This document shows positions 16,772 to 24,999 of a stretch of 38,806 nt of DNA, piece by piece. This DNA is from Bradyrhizobiaceae bacterium (GTDB lineage: Bacteria > Pseudomonadota > Alphaproteobacteria > Rhizobiales > Xanthobacteraceae), in contig CANKBJ010000013.1 of assembly GCA_947479905.1 (NCBI GenBank), positions 1 to 38,806 of the forward strand, written 5' to 3'. How positions within the stretch are numbered: the first letter of the stretch is position 1; every line of letters starts with the position of its first letter. A program made the translations under genes and the position numbers. The notes below the pieces were generated by a model. It was not told where the DNA came from. It was given only the letters and a program-made list of their open reading frames with translations, and did no database searches.

Positions 16772-17644
16772 TCACGGCGGGTTCTGCCTACCCAGCATAT
16801 CCTTGGCGGCAAGCAGGCCGCCGCCGGCGATGAGCAGCGCCGCGAACCACAACGTCAGGCTCGCTTCGGCATAACCGGCCAGCACCAGAAAAAGCGTCGA
16901 CAGTAACGGCGCGGCGTAGGACGCCACACCGAGCAGCCTGATATCGCCGCGCTTGACGCCGATGTCCCAGGCATAAAACGCGATGCCGACCGGACCGATG
17001 CCCAGCCCTGCGATCGCGAGCCATTGCCCGGCATTCGCCGGCCAGACCGTCGTCTCGAAGGCGAAATGGCACAATGCCGCAAGCAAAGCGGTGGCCAGAC
17101 AAAAGCCGGCGACCGCCGCGGTCGGCACGCCATTAAGGCGGCGCGACAGCACCGAATAGCCGGCCCAGACAAACGCGGCGCAAAACGCCGCGCTGTAACC
17201 GGCGACATAATCCAAAGCCGGCGCGAGGCCTTTGCCGAGAAACAGGATCACCGTGCCGGCAAGGCCGAGCAGCGCGCCGCAGATCGAATACCAGCGCAGG
17301 TGCTCGCCCGGCAGCAGGCCGGAGAACAGCACGATCAGGAGCGGCCAGAAATAATTCAACAGGCCCGCTTCGGCCGGCGGGGCGAGGCGCAGCGCGATGA
17401 AATACAAAGCGTGATAGCCGAACAGCCCGCCGACACCGAGCAGCCAGACTTGCGGCGGCTGACGCATCGCGCGCCAATTGCCGGTGCGTGTTACCCAGAC
17501 CGCGCCGATCGCGCCACCAATGGCGAAGGTCAGCGCGGCGAGTTGAAACGGCGGCACCGTGCCGGACGCAACAATCATGACGGCCAGCAGCGACCACATC
17601 AGGATCGCGGCAAAGCCGAACAATGTGGCGCGGGGCGCGGTCAT
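16772..17644 (-). CDS. EamA/DMT transporter, YddG-like
   Basis: A 290-residue inner-membrane protein with about ten hydrophobic helices in two EamA repeats. The LLNYFWPLLIVLFSGLL segment (about residues 93-110) matches the NYLWPL motif I recall for the YddG branch, whose characterised members export aromatic amino acids. That substrate is only a suggestion here. It is divergent from the class II aldolase gene with a 128-bp shared promoter region, and its stop lies 3 bp from the inverted repeat. Confidence 0.86.
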   Translation of the reverse strand: MTAPRATLFGFAAILMWSLLAVMIVASGTVPPFQLAALTFAIGGAIGAVWVTRTGNWRAMRQPPQVWLLGVGGLFGYHALYFIALRLAPPAEAGLLNYFWPLLIVLFSGLLPGEHLRWYSICGALLGLAGTVILFLGKGLAPALDYVAGYSAAFCAAFVWAGYSVLSRRLNGVPTAAVAGFCLATALLAALCHFAFETTVWPANAGQWLAIAGLGIGPVGIAFYAWDIGVKRGDIRLLGVASYAAPLLSTLFLVLAGYAEASLTLWFAALLIAGGGLLAAKDMLGRQNPP

Positions 17645-17772
17645 GCCGCGGCCATAGCCGATCCGCTAACCGGGTACAATGCCGGAAAAATTTGGCGGCG
17701 CGGTGCACTGTCCTGGGCGTGGTGAGGCGCTATAAGACATTTTGGGGCGGAAATTTTACCGGGAGACGTACA

Positions 17773-18573
17773 GTGCCGATGACTCTTGCCGAAGCGCGCA
17801 ACAGGCTGGCGCGCGCCAATCGCATGATTGCCAATGAGGGCGTGCTCGACGCCTTCGGCCATGTCACCATGCGCCATCCCACCGACCCGACGCGCTATTT
17901 GATGTCCGTTTCGCGCGCGCCCGAACTGGTGATGCCGGACGACATTCACGAATTCACCCTCGATTCGCAGATCGTCAAACCGATCGAGGAACGGCTGTAC
18001 GGCGAGCGCGTCATCCACGGCGAAATCTACAGAGCGCGGCCGGAGGTCAACGCGGTCTGCCACCATCACGCGGCGTCGATCCTGCCGTTCTGCATTTCCG
18101 GCATGGAGCTCAAGCCGGTCTATCACCTCGGCGCCACCATGGGCGGCAAGGTGCCGTTCTGGGACAGCCGCGACGACTTCGGCGACACCACTTTGATCGT
18201 GGCCAAGCCGGAGGAAGGCGCCTCGCTGGCGCGCGCGCTCGGCGCGAACTGGATGGTGCTGATGCGCCGGCATGGCGCGACCGTCGCCGGCCTGACGCTG
18301 GAAGAACTCACCTTCCGCACCATCTACACCGCGCGAAATGCGGCGATGCAGATCCAGGCGCATTCGCTCGGCAACGTCTCGCCGCTCACCGCCACCGAGA
18401 CCGAACTGGCCGGCGAATATAATCTGCGGCCGAGCCCGGTGTCGCGCGCCTTCGAATACTGGTCGGCACGGCTCGACAAGGCGGAAGGCAACTGGAAGCC
18501 GGCGAAGGCGGCCAAGAAACCGACCGCGAAGAAGCCCGTCGGCAAGAAGGGCGCCAAAAAGCGCCGCCGCTAG
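17773..18573 (+). CDS. Class II aldolase/adducin family protein with basic C-terminal tail
   Basis: A 266-residue protein with an AraD/FucA-type aldolase fold over residues 1-225. Zinc-ligand candidates are in the CHHHAASILPF block, with RRHGATVAG corresponding to the family's third histidine. Such enzymes cleave or decarboxylate small hydroxy acids or sugar phosphates; the substrate is not evident. GTG 17773 is preferred: GGGAG lies 7 nt upstream, whereas ATG 17779 is 13 nt away. The last ~30 residues are a Lys/Ala/Pro/Arg tail (KKPTAKKPVGKKGAKKRRR) resembling histone H1-like tails, unusual for an aldolase. The stop lies 4 bp from that of the convergent dehydrogenase. Confidence 0.88.
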   Translation: MPMTLAEARNRLARANRMIANEGVLDAFGHVTMRHPTDPTRYLMSVSRAPELVMPDDIHEFTLDSQIVKPIEERLYGERVIHGEIYRARPEVNAVCHHHAASILPFCISGMELKPVYHLGATMGGKVPFWDSRDDFGDTTLIVAKPEEGASLARALGANWMVLMRRHGATVAGLTLEELTFRTIYTARNAAMQIQAHSLGNVSPLTATETELAGEYNLRPSPVSRAFEYWSARLDKAEGNWKPAKAAKKPTAKKPVGKKGAKKRRR

Positions 18574-18577
18574 CGGA

Positions 18578-19654
18578 CTATGCCAGCGCGTCGGCAACCG
18601 CCTTGCCGCAGGTGACCGTATTGGCCGGGCCTTTAAGATCGCGCGTGCGCAATTTGTCCTGCGACAAAACTTTCTCGATGGCCGCGACAATGGCTTGCGC
18701 CGCGTCCGGCTCGCCGAGATGCTCCAGCATCATCGCGCCCGACCAGATTTGCCCGATCGGATTGGCGATGCCCTGCCCGTAGATGTCCGGCGCCGAGCCA
18801 TGCACCGGCTCGAACACCGACGGAAAATTGCGTTCGGGATTGATGTTGCCGGACGGCGCGATGCCGATGGTGCCGGTGCAGGCGGGACCGAGGTCAGAGA
18901 GAATATCGCCGAACAGATTGGAAGCGACGACGACGTTGAACTTGTCCGGGTTCATGACGAAATGCGCGGTGAGAATGTCGATGTGAAACTGATTCCATTT
19001 CACATCCGGATAGGCTTTCGCCATTTCCTTCACGCGCTCGTCCCAGTACGGCATGGTGATGGCGATGCCGTTCGACTTGGTCGCCGAGGTCAAATGCTTC
19101 TTCGGCGTCGTGCGCGCCAGTTCAAAGGCGAATTTCAGCACACGATCGACGCCGATGCGGCTCATCACCGTTTCCTGCACCACGACTTCGCGCTCGGTGC
19201 CTGGGAACATCTTGCCGCCGATCGAAGAATATTCGCCTTCGGTATTTTCGCGCACCACCCAGAAGTCGATGTCGCCAGGCTTGCGGCCAACCAGCGGGCA
19301 CGGCACACCGGGCATCAAACGGACGGGACGCAAATTCACATACTGATCGAACTCGCGGCGGAACAGGATCAGCGAGCCCCACAGCGAGATATGGTCAGGC
19401 ACGCGGTCGGGCATGCCGACAGCGCCGAAATAGATGGCGTCGTGCTTGCCGATTTTCTCCTTCCAGTCCTCCGGCATCATGCGGCCGTGCTTGTCGTAAT
19501 AGTCGCAGGAGGCGAAGTCGAAATCGTCGAACTGGAGTTTAAAGCCGAATTTCTTCGCCGCCGCCTCCAGCACACGCACGCCCTCAGGCATGACTTCCTG
19601 GCCGATGCCATCGCCGGGAATGACGGCGATGCGGTGAATGCGGTTGGTGGACAT
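18578..19654 (-). CDS. Tartrate dehydrogenase/D-malate dehydrogenase-like decarboxylating enzyme
   Basis: A 358-residue member of the isocitrate/isopropylmalate dehydrogenase family. It starts with IAVIPGDGIGQEVMPEG. The substrate loop (SLWGSLILFRREFDQYVNLRPVRLMPG) and RENTEGEYSSIGG follow the tartrate dehydrogenase (TtuC/DmlA) pattern rather than LeuB. The metal-binding ASNLFGDILSDLG and the HGSAPDIYG motif are present. Likely reaction: NAD- and divalent-metal-dependent oxidation of D-malate or tartrate. I start at the ATG of MSTNRIHR, with GAGG 8 nt upstream, instead of 14 codons further up. The convergent aldolase may act in the same hydroxy-acid pathway, but they are not co-transcribed. 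Confidence 0.9.
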   Translation of the reverse strand: MSTNRIHRIAVIPGDGIGQEVMPEGVRVLEAAAKKFGFKLQFDDFDFASCDYYDKHGRMMPEDWKEKIGKHDAIYFGAVGMPDRVPDHISLWGSLILFRREFDQYVNLRPVRLMPGVPCPLVGRKPGDIDFWVVRENTEGEYSSIGGKMFPGTEREVVVQETVMSRIGVDRVLKFAFELARTTPKKHLTSATKSNGIAITMPYWDERVKEMAKAYPDVKWNQFHIDILTAHFVMNPDKFNVVVASNLFGDILSDLGPACTGTIGIAPSGNINPERNFPSVFEPVHGSAPDIYGQGIANPIGQIWSGAMMLEHLGEPDAAQAIVAAIEKVLSQDKLRTRDLKGPANTVTCGKAVADALA

Positions 19655-19768
19655 GGGGAGGGCCTCGGGAATTCGACTGCGGCTGTTTCGGCGCACACTA
19701 GGCCGAATGCCCGATCGATCGCAACCGGCAAGCCCGTGACGTCCTGGAAGGACGGCTGCGGGCCGCGA

Positions 19769-21451
19769 TCATGCCGCGATGACACGCTCCAGGAATTCCT
19801 CAACCAGAACGTCGAACTTGTCCGCAGCCGCCGCGGAAGCGCCGGAAGCCGCCTGCACATTCTCCGCCGCCCTTTGCGTGCGCGCGACCGCAACGGCGAG
19901 CTCCTCGACGACGCGCGACAGGTCCGCGGTCCAGCCGGCGGCATCCTGAAGATTCCGGTTTATCTGCACCGCCGCCATGTTCTGGGATTCCACGGCGGCG
20001 GAAATCACCGAGGCGTGCGTGGTGGCTTCGCCGCTGTTGCTGACGATCGCCCGGATGTCATTGACCGCGGCCGCAGTGCGGCTGCGCATGTCGTTGATGC
20101 GCGTCGTTATCTTCTCGGTCGCCGACGCGGTCTGCGTGGCCAGCGATTTGACTTCGGACGCCACGACCGCGAAACCGCGGCCCGCGGCTCCGGCGCGCGC
20201 GGCCTCGATGGTCGCGTTCAATGCCAGAAGATTGGTCTGGCCCGCGACGGAATCGATAAAAGACACGACGTCGCCGATCGTCTGGGCGGCCTCGGCAAGA
20301 CCGTCGATCGATGTCGAGGTCATGCGGGCGCGCTGCGCGGCCTGACCGATCGCCGTTTCGGCCTGCTTGACCGAGCGGCTGATGCTATCGACCGATCCGG
20401 ACAGTTGCTGGGTTGCCGCCGCGACGCCCGCGACATTGGTCGACACTTTTTGCGAAGCACCGGTCGCGCTGCCTGCGGCGATTTGCGTGTCGGCGGCGGC
20501 GGCGATCAGTTCCTTCGCCGCAATACCCATCGCCTCCATGGATTTCTCGCTGTCAGCGAGGGCCTCGATGACCGCCGCGCGGAACTCCGTTATGGTCACT
20601 TCCAGCTTCTCGCGGCGATTGTCGCGCTCGAGCATGTCGCGGGCGCGATCCGCCGACAGCCGGCGGCGCGCTTGCGCATTGTCGCGGAAGACCTGCAAAG
20701 CCGACAGGATCGCGCCGATTTCGTCCGACGTCGTCACGGCGGGAACCGGACTGGTGATGTCGCCATTCGCGATCCGGGAGACGGCGGCGATTGCCTCGCC
20801 GAGCGGCCGTTTGACGCCGTAATGCAGCAGCATCCAGCCCGCCACCAGCGTCACGGCCATGCCGGCGATCAGGGCCGTGAGGACGGTCTGCTTGGCCTCA
20901 ACCGCGCGGCGGTCGAAAGCCCTGGCGGCGGCTTTGGCGCTGCGGTGGACAATGTCCTCGGCCTTAACGACGACCGCGCGCACGCGGCCTGCATGAATGA
21001 CGGCCGCGGCCAGATGGAAAATCTGCTCGTCGTGGGAACGCCGGCCGAAGTCTTCCTTGGTTTCCTGCCAGGCGTGCCGCATTTCCTTGATCGACGTGGC
21101 GAAGGTCTCCCACTCCTCCGCGCTCACCACATCCTGCAGGATGGGGGCGACCGGCGTTCGCAGCGTCTCAAGTCGCCGCAATAGCGCGTCGCTTTCGTCG
21201 ATCGCCGACTTTTGCTCGGCCGGGGTCAGATCGAGACCGATCGACGAGAAGGCTGTCGCCGCCCCCAATGCAACGATCACCACTTCGTTGATCGTTTCGC
21301 GGCGCTGCTCCTCGGCCCGCTCAACCTCGCTAAGCGCCTGCAAGGTTGTCAGTTCGTGGAGGCTCAGGCCGACAATCAACGCGGTGACGACCGCGCCAGC
21401 AGCGAGGATAGCGGTGATCCGCTGACGGAGGCCTAATCGTTGCAGCATCAT
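19769..21451 (-). CDS. Methyl-accepting chemotaxis protein
   Basis: A 560-residue transmembrane chemoreceptor. Membrane segments are at about 11-32 and 188-210, enclosing a helical periplasmic domain of about 155 residues. A HAMP domain (about 212-265, starting [11 protein letters not shown]) and the signalling domain follow. The receptor tip reads [21 protein letters not shown] and [15 protein letters not shown], as expected. No C-terminal CheR/CheB-tethering pentapeptide is visible. The ligand is unknown. No che genes are nearby, so it is an orphan receptor. It lies 49 bp downstream of the PepSY gene on the same strand and may be transcribed from the same promoter. Confidence 0.93.
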   Translation of the reverse strand: MMLQRLGLRQRITAILAAGAVVTALIVGLSLHELTTLQALSEVERAEEQRRETINEVVIVALGAATAFSSIGLDLTPAEQKSAIDESDALLRRLETLRTPVAPILQDVVSAEEWETFATSIKEMRHAWQETKEDFGRRSHDEQIFHLAAAVIHAGRVRAVVVKAEDIVHRSAKAAARAFDRRAVEAKQTVLTALIAGMAVTLVAGWMLLHYGVKRPLGEAIAAVSRIANGDITSPVPAVTTSDEIGAILSALQVFRDNAQARRRLSADRARDMLERDNRREKLEVTITEFRAAVIEALADSEKSMEAMGIAAKELIAAAADTQIAAGSATGASQKVSTNVAGVAAATQQLSGSVDSISRSVKQAETAIGQAAQRARMTSTSIDGLAEAAQTIGDVVSFIDSVAGQTNLLALNATIEAARAGAAGRGFAVVASEVKSLATQTASATEKITTRINDMRSRTAAAVNDIRAIVSNSGEATTHASVISAAVESQNMAAVQINRNLQDAAGWTADLSRVVEELAVAVARTQRAAENVQAASGASAAAADKFDVLVEEFLERVIAA

Positions 21452-21500
21452 TGTCCTTCCGCGTCGGGAGAACCCCCGCGTTGCGGAAATCCCTACACCG

Positions 21501-21767
21501 TCAGCTCTTGTGCTCTTGGACGACGGCGCCCGTCACCGGATGGAAGTAGATCTCGACGCGTTGGCCTTTCTCGTCCTGGCCGTAGATCTCGTAACAGTTG
21601 CCGGTGGTCACTTTAAAGACCTTGTATTTGTAGCCTTGCGTTGCAAGCTTCGCCTTCATGTCGCTCTCGCTCAGCCAATTTGTCTTCGGTTCGCTGGTGC
21701 AGGATGGGCCAGCGAGTGCGGAACCCGCCATCATCGAAATCACCAATCCGAGCATCACCGATCGCAT
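21501..21767 (-). CDS. Small secreted PepSY-domain protein
   Basis: An 88-residue protein with a signal peptide ([19 protein letters not shown], cleavage near residue 19). The mature part has two cysteines, [21 protein letters not shown] and a [16 protein letters not shown] ending, the PepSY pattern seen in small periplasmic proteins. Some PepSY proteins modulate proteases or sensor kinases. The ribosome site GAGGAG (21774-21779) lies 6 nt from the ATG and partly inside a 13-bp hairpin (21776-21805). The MCP gene follows on the same strand. Confidence 0.85.
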   Translation of the reverse strand: MRSVMLGLVISMMAGSALAGPSCTSEPKTNWLSESDMKAKLATQGYKYKVFKVTTGNCYEIYGQDEKGQRVEIYFHPVTGAVVQEHKS

Positions 21768-21775
21768 GCGAATCT

Positions 21776-21805
21776 CCTCATGTTGGAAGGTATTCCAACA
21801 TGAGG
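21776..21805 (-). promoter_or_regulatory. Hairpin or operator overlapping the PepSY ribosome-binding site
   Basis: Perfect 13-bp arms CCTCATGTTGGAA and TTCCAACATGAGG, separated by 4 nt. On the transcript, GAGG of the ribosome site is paired and only AG plus the spacer stays free. It could control translation (temperature or ligand-dependent opening) or be a DNA operator. Confidence 0.6.
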
Positions 21806-21819
21806 ATGCATGCCGACGA

Positions 21820-21834
21820 TTAATCGACGATTAA
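21820..21834. promoter_or_regulatory. Candidate CtrA-type box
   Basis: TTAATCGACGATTAA is a perfect 15-bp palindrome and fits TTAA-N7-TTAA, the CtrA pattern of alphaproteobacteria. It is 53 bp upstream of the PepSY start and could drive the PepSY-MCP pair. The assignment is by pattern only. Confidence 0.4.
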
Positions 21835-21907
21835 GCATTGGCACGCGCGACGGGGCGATTTAATGCCAATTCAGCCATCAATCTCGGACTACAAAATAGA
21901 TTGCGGT

Positions 21908-21927
21908 CCCCGGCCAATATGCCGGGG
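21908..21927. terminator. Short hairpin just after phaB
   Basis: CCCCGGC and GCCGGGG pair around a 6-nt loop. It lies 4 bp beyond the phaB stop on the minus strand, so it is a plausible phaB terminator, though a clean T-run is absent (a weaker ATCTATTTT follows further on). Confidence 0.4.
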
Positions 21928-21930
21928 TCG

Positions 21931-22656
21931 TCAGGCGAAATACTGCCCGCCGTTAGCCGACAAGGTCGCGCCGGTGATCAGGCCGGCCTCGTCGGCGGCA
22001 AGGAAGACGACGCAGCGGGCGATTTCTTCCGGCTCGCCGAGACGGCCGATCGGGATCAGCGGCAGGATCGACTTCTCCAGCACGTCCTTCGGCACCGCCT
22101 GCACCATTTCGGTGTTGATGTAGCCCGGGCAAATGGCGTTGACGGTGATGCCGGCCTTGGCGCCTTCCTGCGCCAAAGCCTTGGTGAAGCCGAGTTCGCC
22201 GGCCTTGGCGGCGGAATAGTTGACCTGGCCCATCTGACCCTTCTGGCCGTTGATCGACGAGATGTTGACGACGCGGCCGAACTTGCGCGCGCGCATGCCT
22301 TCCCAGACCTGGCGCGTCATGTTGAACAGCGAGCCGAGATTGGTGCCGATCACCGCATTCCATTGCTCCGGCGTCATGCGGTGGAACATGCCGTCCTTGG
22401 TGATGCCGGCATTGTTGACCAGGACTTCGATCGGCCCGACTTCCGCCTCGACCTGCTTGATGCCGGCGCCGCAGGCTTCAAAGGACGACACATCCCACTT
22501 GAACACCGGAATGCCGGTCTCGGCCTTGAATTTTTGCGCGGCCTCGTCGTTGCCGGCGTAGCTGGCCGCGACCTTGTAGCCCTTGTCCTTCAATGCCTTC
22601 GATATCGCCGCGCCGATACCGCGGGTTCCGCCGGTCACCAATGCTACGCGAGACAT
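21931..22656 (-). CDS. phaB: Acetoacetyl-CoA reductase (NADPH)
   Basis: A 241-residue short-chain dehydrogenase that reduces acetoacetyl-CoA to (R)-3-hydroxybutyryl-CoA for PHB synthesis. It has TGGTRGIG at residues 8-15, NNAG near 81, and Ser134, Tyr147 and Lys151 as catalytic residues. The NISSINGQKGQMGQVNYSAA context is highly specific for PhaB. It lies 147 bp downstream of phaA on the same strand, with a hairpin between them. The PHA synthase gene is not in this window. Confidence 0.95.
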   Translation of the reverse strand: MSRVALVTGGTRGIGAAISKALKDKGYKVAASYAGNDEAAQKFKAETGIPVFKWDVSSFEACGAGIKQVEAEVGPIEVLVNNAGITKDGMFHRMTPEQWNAVIGTNLGSLFNMTRQVWEGMRARKFGRVVNISSINGQKGQMGQVNYSAAKAGELGFTKALAQEGAKAGITVNAICPGYINTEMVQAVPKDVLEKSILPLIPIGRLGEPEEIARCVVFLAADEAGLITGATLSANGGQYFA

Positions 22657-22685
22657 GCCCCATTCCTCCCAGAATGCTTTTAAAA

Positions 22686-22713
22686 GTCATGGCCGGGTCG
22701 AGCCGGCCATGAC
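22686..22713. repeat. Hairpin between phaA and phaB
   Basis: Perfect 11-bp arms GTCATGGCCGG / CCGGCCATGAC around GTCGAG. It lies in the phaA-phaB gap, 30 bp before the phaB start. It belongs in style to the dispersed CCGG-rich palindromes and may limit read-through or protect the phaA message. Confidence 0.7.
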
Positions 22714-22803
22714 AAAGATCAAATCACGCGAACGCCGGGCAATCCACGTTTTTCTCGTGCATTGATACTAACGTTTAACGCACAGGTCCCCGCTGCGTCT
22801 TCG

Positions 22804-23997
<1,194 letters not shown>

Positions 23998-24240
23998 TCA
24001 ACTCAGGGGCAAGGTTACGTTTCTTGGCTGCCATTATGGCACTGCCGCATCCTCGGCAGGCCAAGGCGGCCTGTCAACAATGGGGACCTCGCGGTTATGG
24101 CTGAGAATTGGCCCTTTTTTTCAGTTTCCGCAAGGGATGCCGCAGCGCAGGCCAAGTTTACCGCGCCGCCACAAAACGGTGGCCCGGCGGGTCATAAACC
24201 GGTTATGCTTATTGGACAGGCAGAGGAAGCGAGTGATCCC

Positions 24241-24825
24241 ATGGCAGACGAAAAAGCGCCGGTCACCATCAAGAAATACGCCAACCGGCGGCTCTACAAT
24301 ACCGGCACCAGCACCTACGTAACGCTCGAAGACCTCGCTGTCATGGTCAAGAATGGCGAGGATTTTGTCGTCTATGACGCCAAGACCAGCGAGGACATCA
24401 CCCGCTCGGTGCTGGCGCAGATCATCTTCGAGCAGGAGAACAAGGAAGGCCAAAGCCTTCTGCCGATCGCTTTCCTGCGGCAGTTGATCCGCTTCTACGG
24501 CGACAGCATGCAGATGATGGTGCCGCGTTTCCTCGAACAGTCGATGTCATCGCTGACTAGCCAGCAGGGCAAATTCCGCGAACAGATGGCGCAGGCTTTC
24601 GGCGGCGTCGGCGGCTTCGGCCCGATGGAAGAGCATGTCCGCCGCAACATGGAAATGTTCGAAAAGACCTTCGCCATGTTCGCCCCGCCCTTCGCGCGCG
24701 GCGGCAAGCCGGCCGAAGGTCCGGCCGGCTCGGACAAGCCGCAAGCGAGCGGCGAGATGGACGAGCTGAAGCGCCAGCTCGACGAAATGCAGAAGCGGCT
24801 GGATAAGCTCGGCGGCAAGGAATAG
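24241..24825 (+). CDS. phaR: Polyhydroxyalkanoate synthesis repressor PhaR
   Basis: A 194-residue DNA- and PHB-binding regulator. The N-terminal DNA-binding domain contains IKKYANRRLYNTGTSTYVTL (from about residue 10), and the PHB-accumulation domain follows with ILRQ-like helices (FLRQLIRFYGDSMQMM). The C-terminus is Met/Phe-rich and ends in a coiled coil (ELKRQLDEMQKRLDKLG). In relatives PhaR represses phasin and PHB genes until nascent polymer titrates it away. ATG 24241 is chosen because the conserved domain starts just after it; GAGGAAG lies about 10 nt upstream. The frame stays open to 24097, but that extension has no family match. Confidence 0.95.
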   Translation: MADEKAPVTIKKYANRRLYNTGTSTYVTLEDLAVMVKNGEDFVVYDAKTSEDITRSVLAQIIFEQENKEGQSLLPIAFLRQLIRFYGDSMQMMVPRFLEQSMSSLTSQQGKFREQMAQAFGGVGGFGPMEEHVRRNMEMFEKTFAMFAPPFARGGKPAEGPAGSDKPQASGEMDELKRQLDEMQKRLDKLGGKE

Positions 24826-24855
24826 CCGCTAACTTGTCATCTTAAGCTGCGCTTT

Positions 24856-24995
24856 CTTATCCCTCCCCGGTTACGGGGAGGGTCGACCGCGAAGCGGTCG
24901 GGGTGGGGCCATCGCTTCACGGTAACAGAACCCCACCCGACCCGCCTTCGCTATTCGCTTCTGCGGCCACCCTCCCCTTTCAGGGGCGGGATAAG
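24856..24995. repeat. 140-bp inverted-repeat element between convergent genes
   Basis: The ends are CTTATCCC (24856-24863) and GGGATAAG (24988-24995), each followed inward by C- or G-rich hairpins (CCTCCCCGGTTACGGGGAGG on the left). A GGGTGGGG/CCCCACCC pair is inside. It sits between phaR and the EAL-protein gene, with 30 and 4 bp to the stops. It resembles CTCCCC-type dispersed repeats I recall from alphaproteobacteria. Confidence 0.75.
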
Positions 24996-24999
24996 AAAA

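Noticed and set aside
18338-21184. A 948-codon open frame on the plus strand
   Set aside because: It runs antisense through the dehydrogenase and chemoreceptor genes, is Arg/His-rich and has no recognisable domain; it is a by-product of high GC content.
21452-21930. A multi-gene signalling or defence system around the PepSY and chemoreceptor genes
   Set aside because: Only two genes are involved and neither has a defence or toxin signature; the palindromes were reported separately.
24042-24059. CTGCCG-N6-CGGCAG palindrome between phaA and phaR as a PhaR operator
   Set aside because: The spacing between CTGC and GCAG (10 nt) is much longer than that described for PhaR sites, so I did not call it.
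24097-24240. 48-codon N-terminal extension of PhaR
   Set aside because: The conserved DNA-binding domain starts right after ATG 24241 and the extension looks non-coding.
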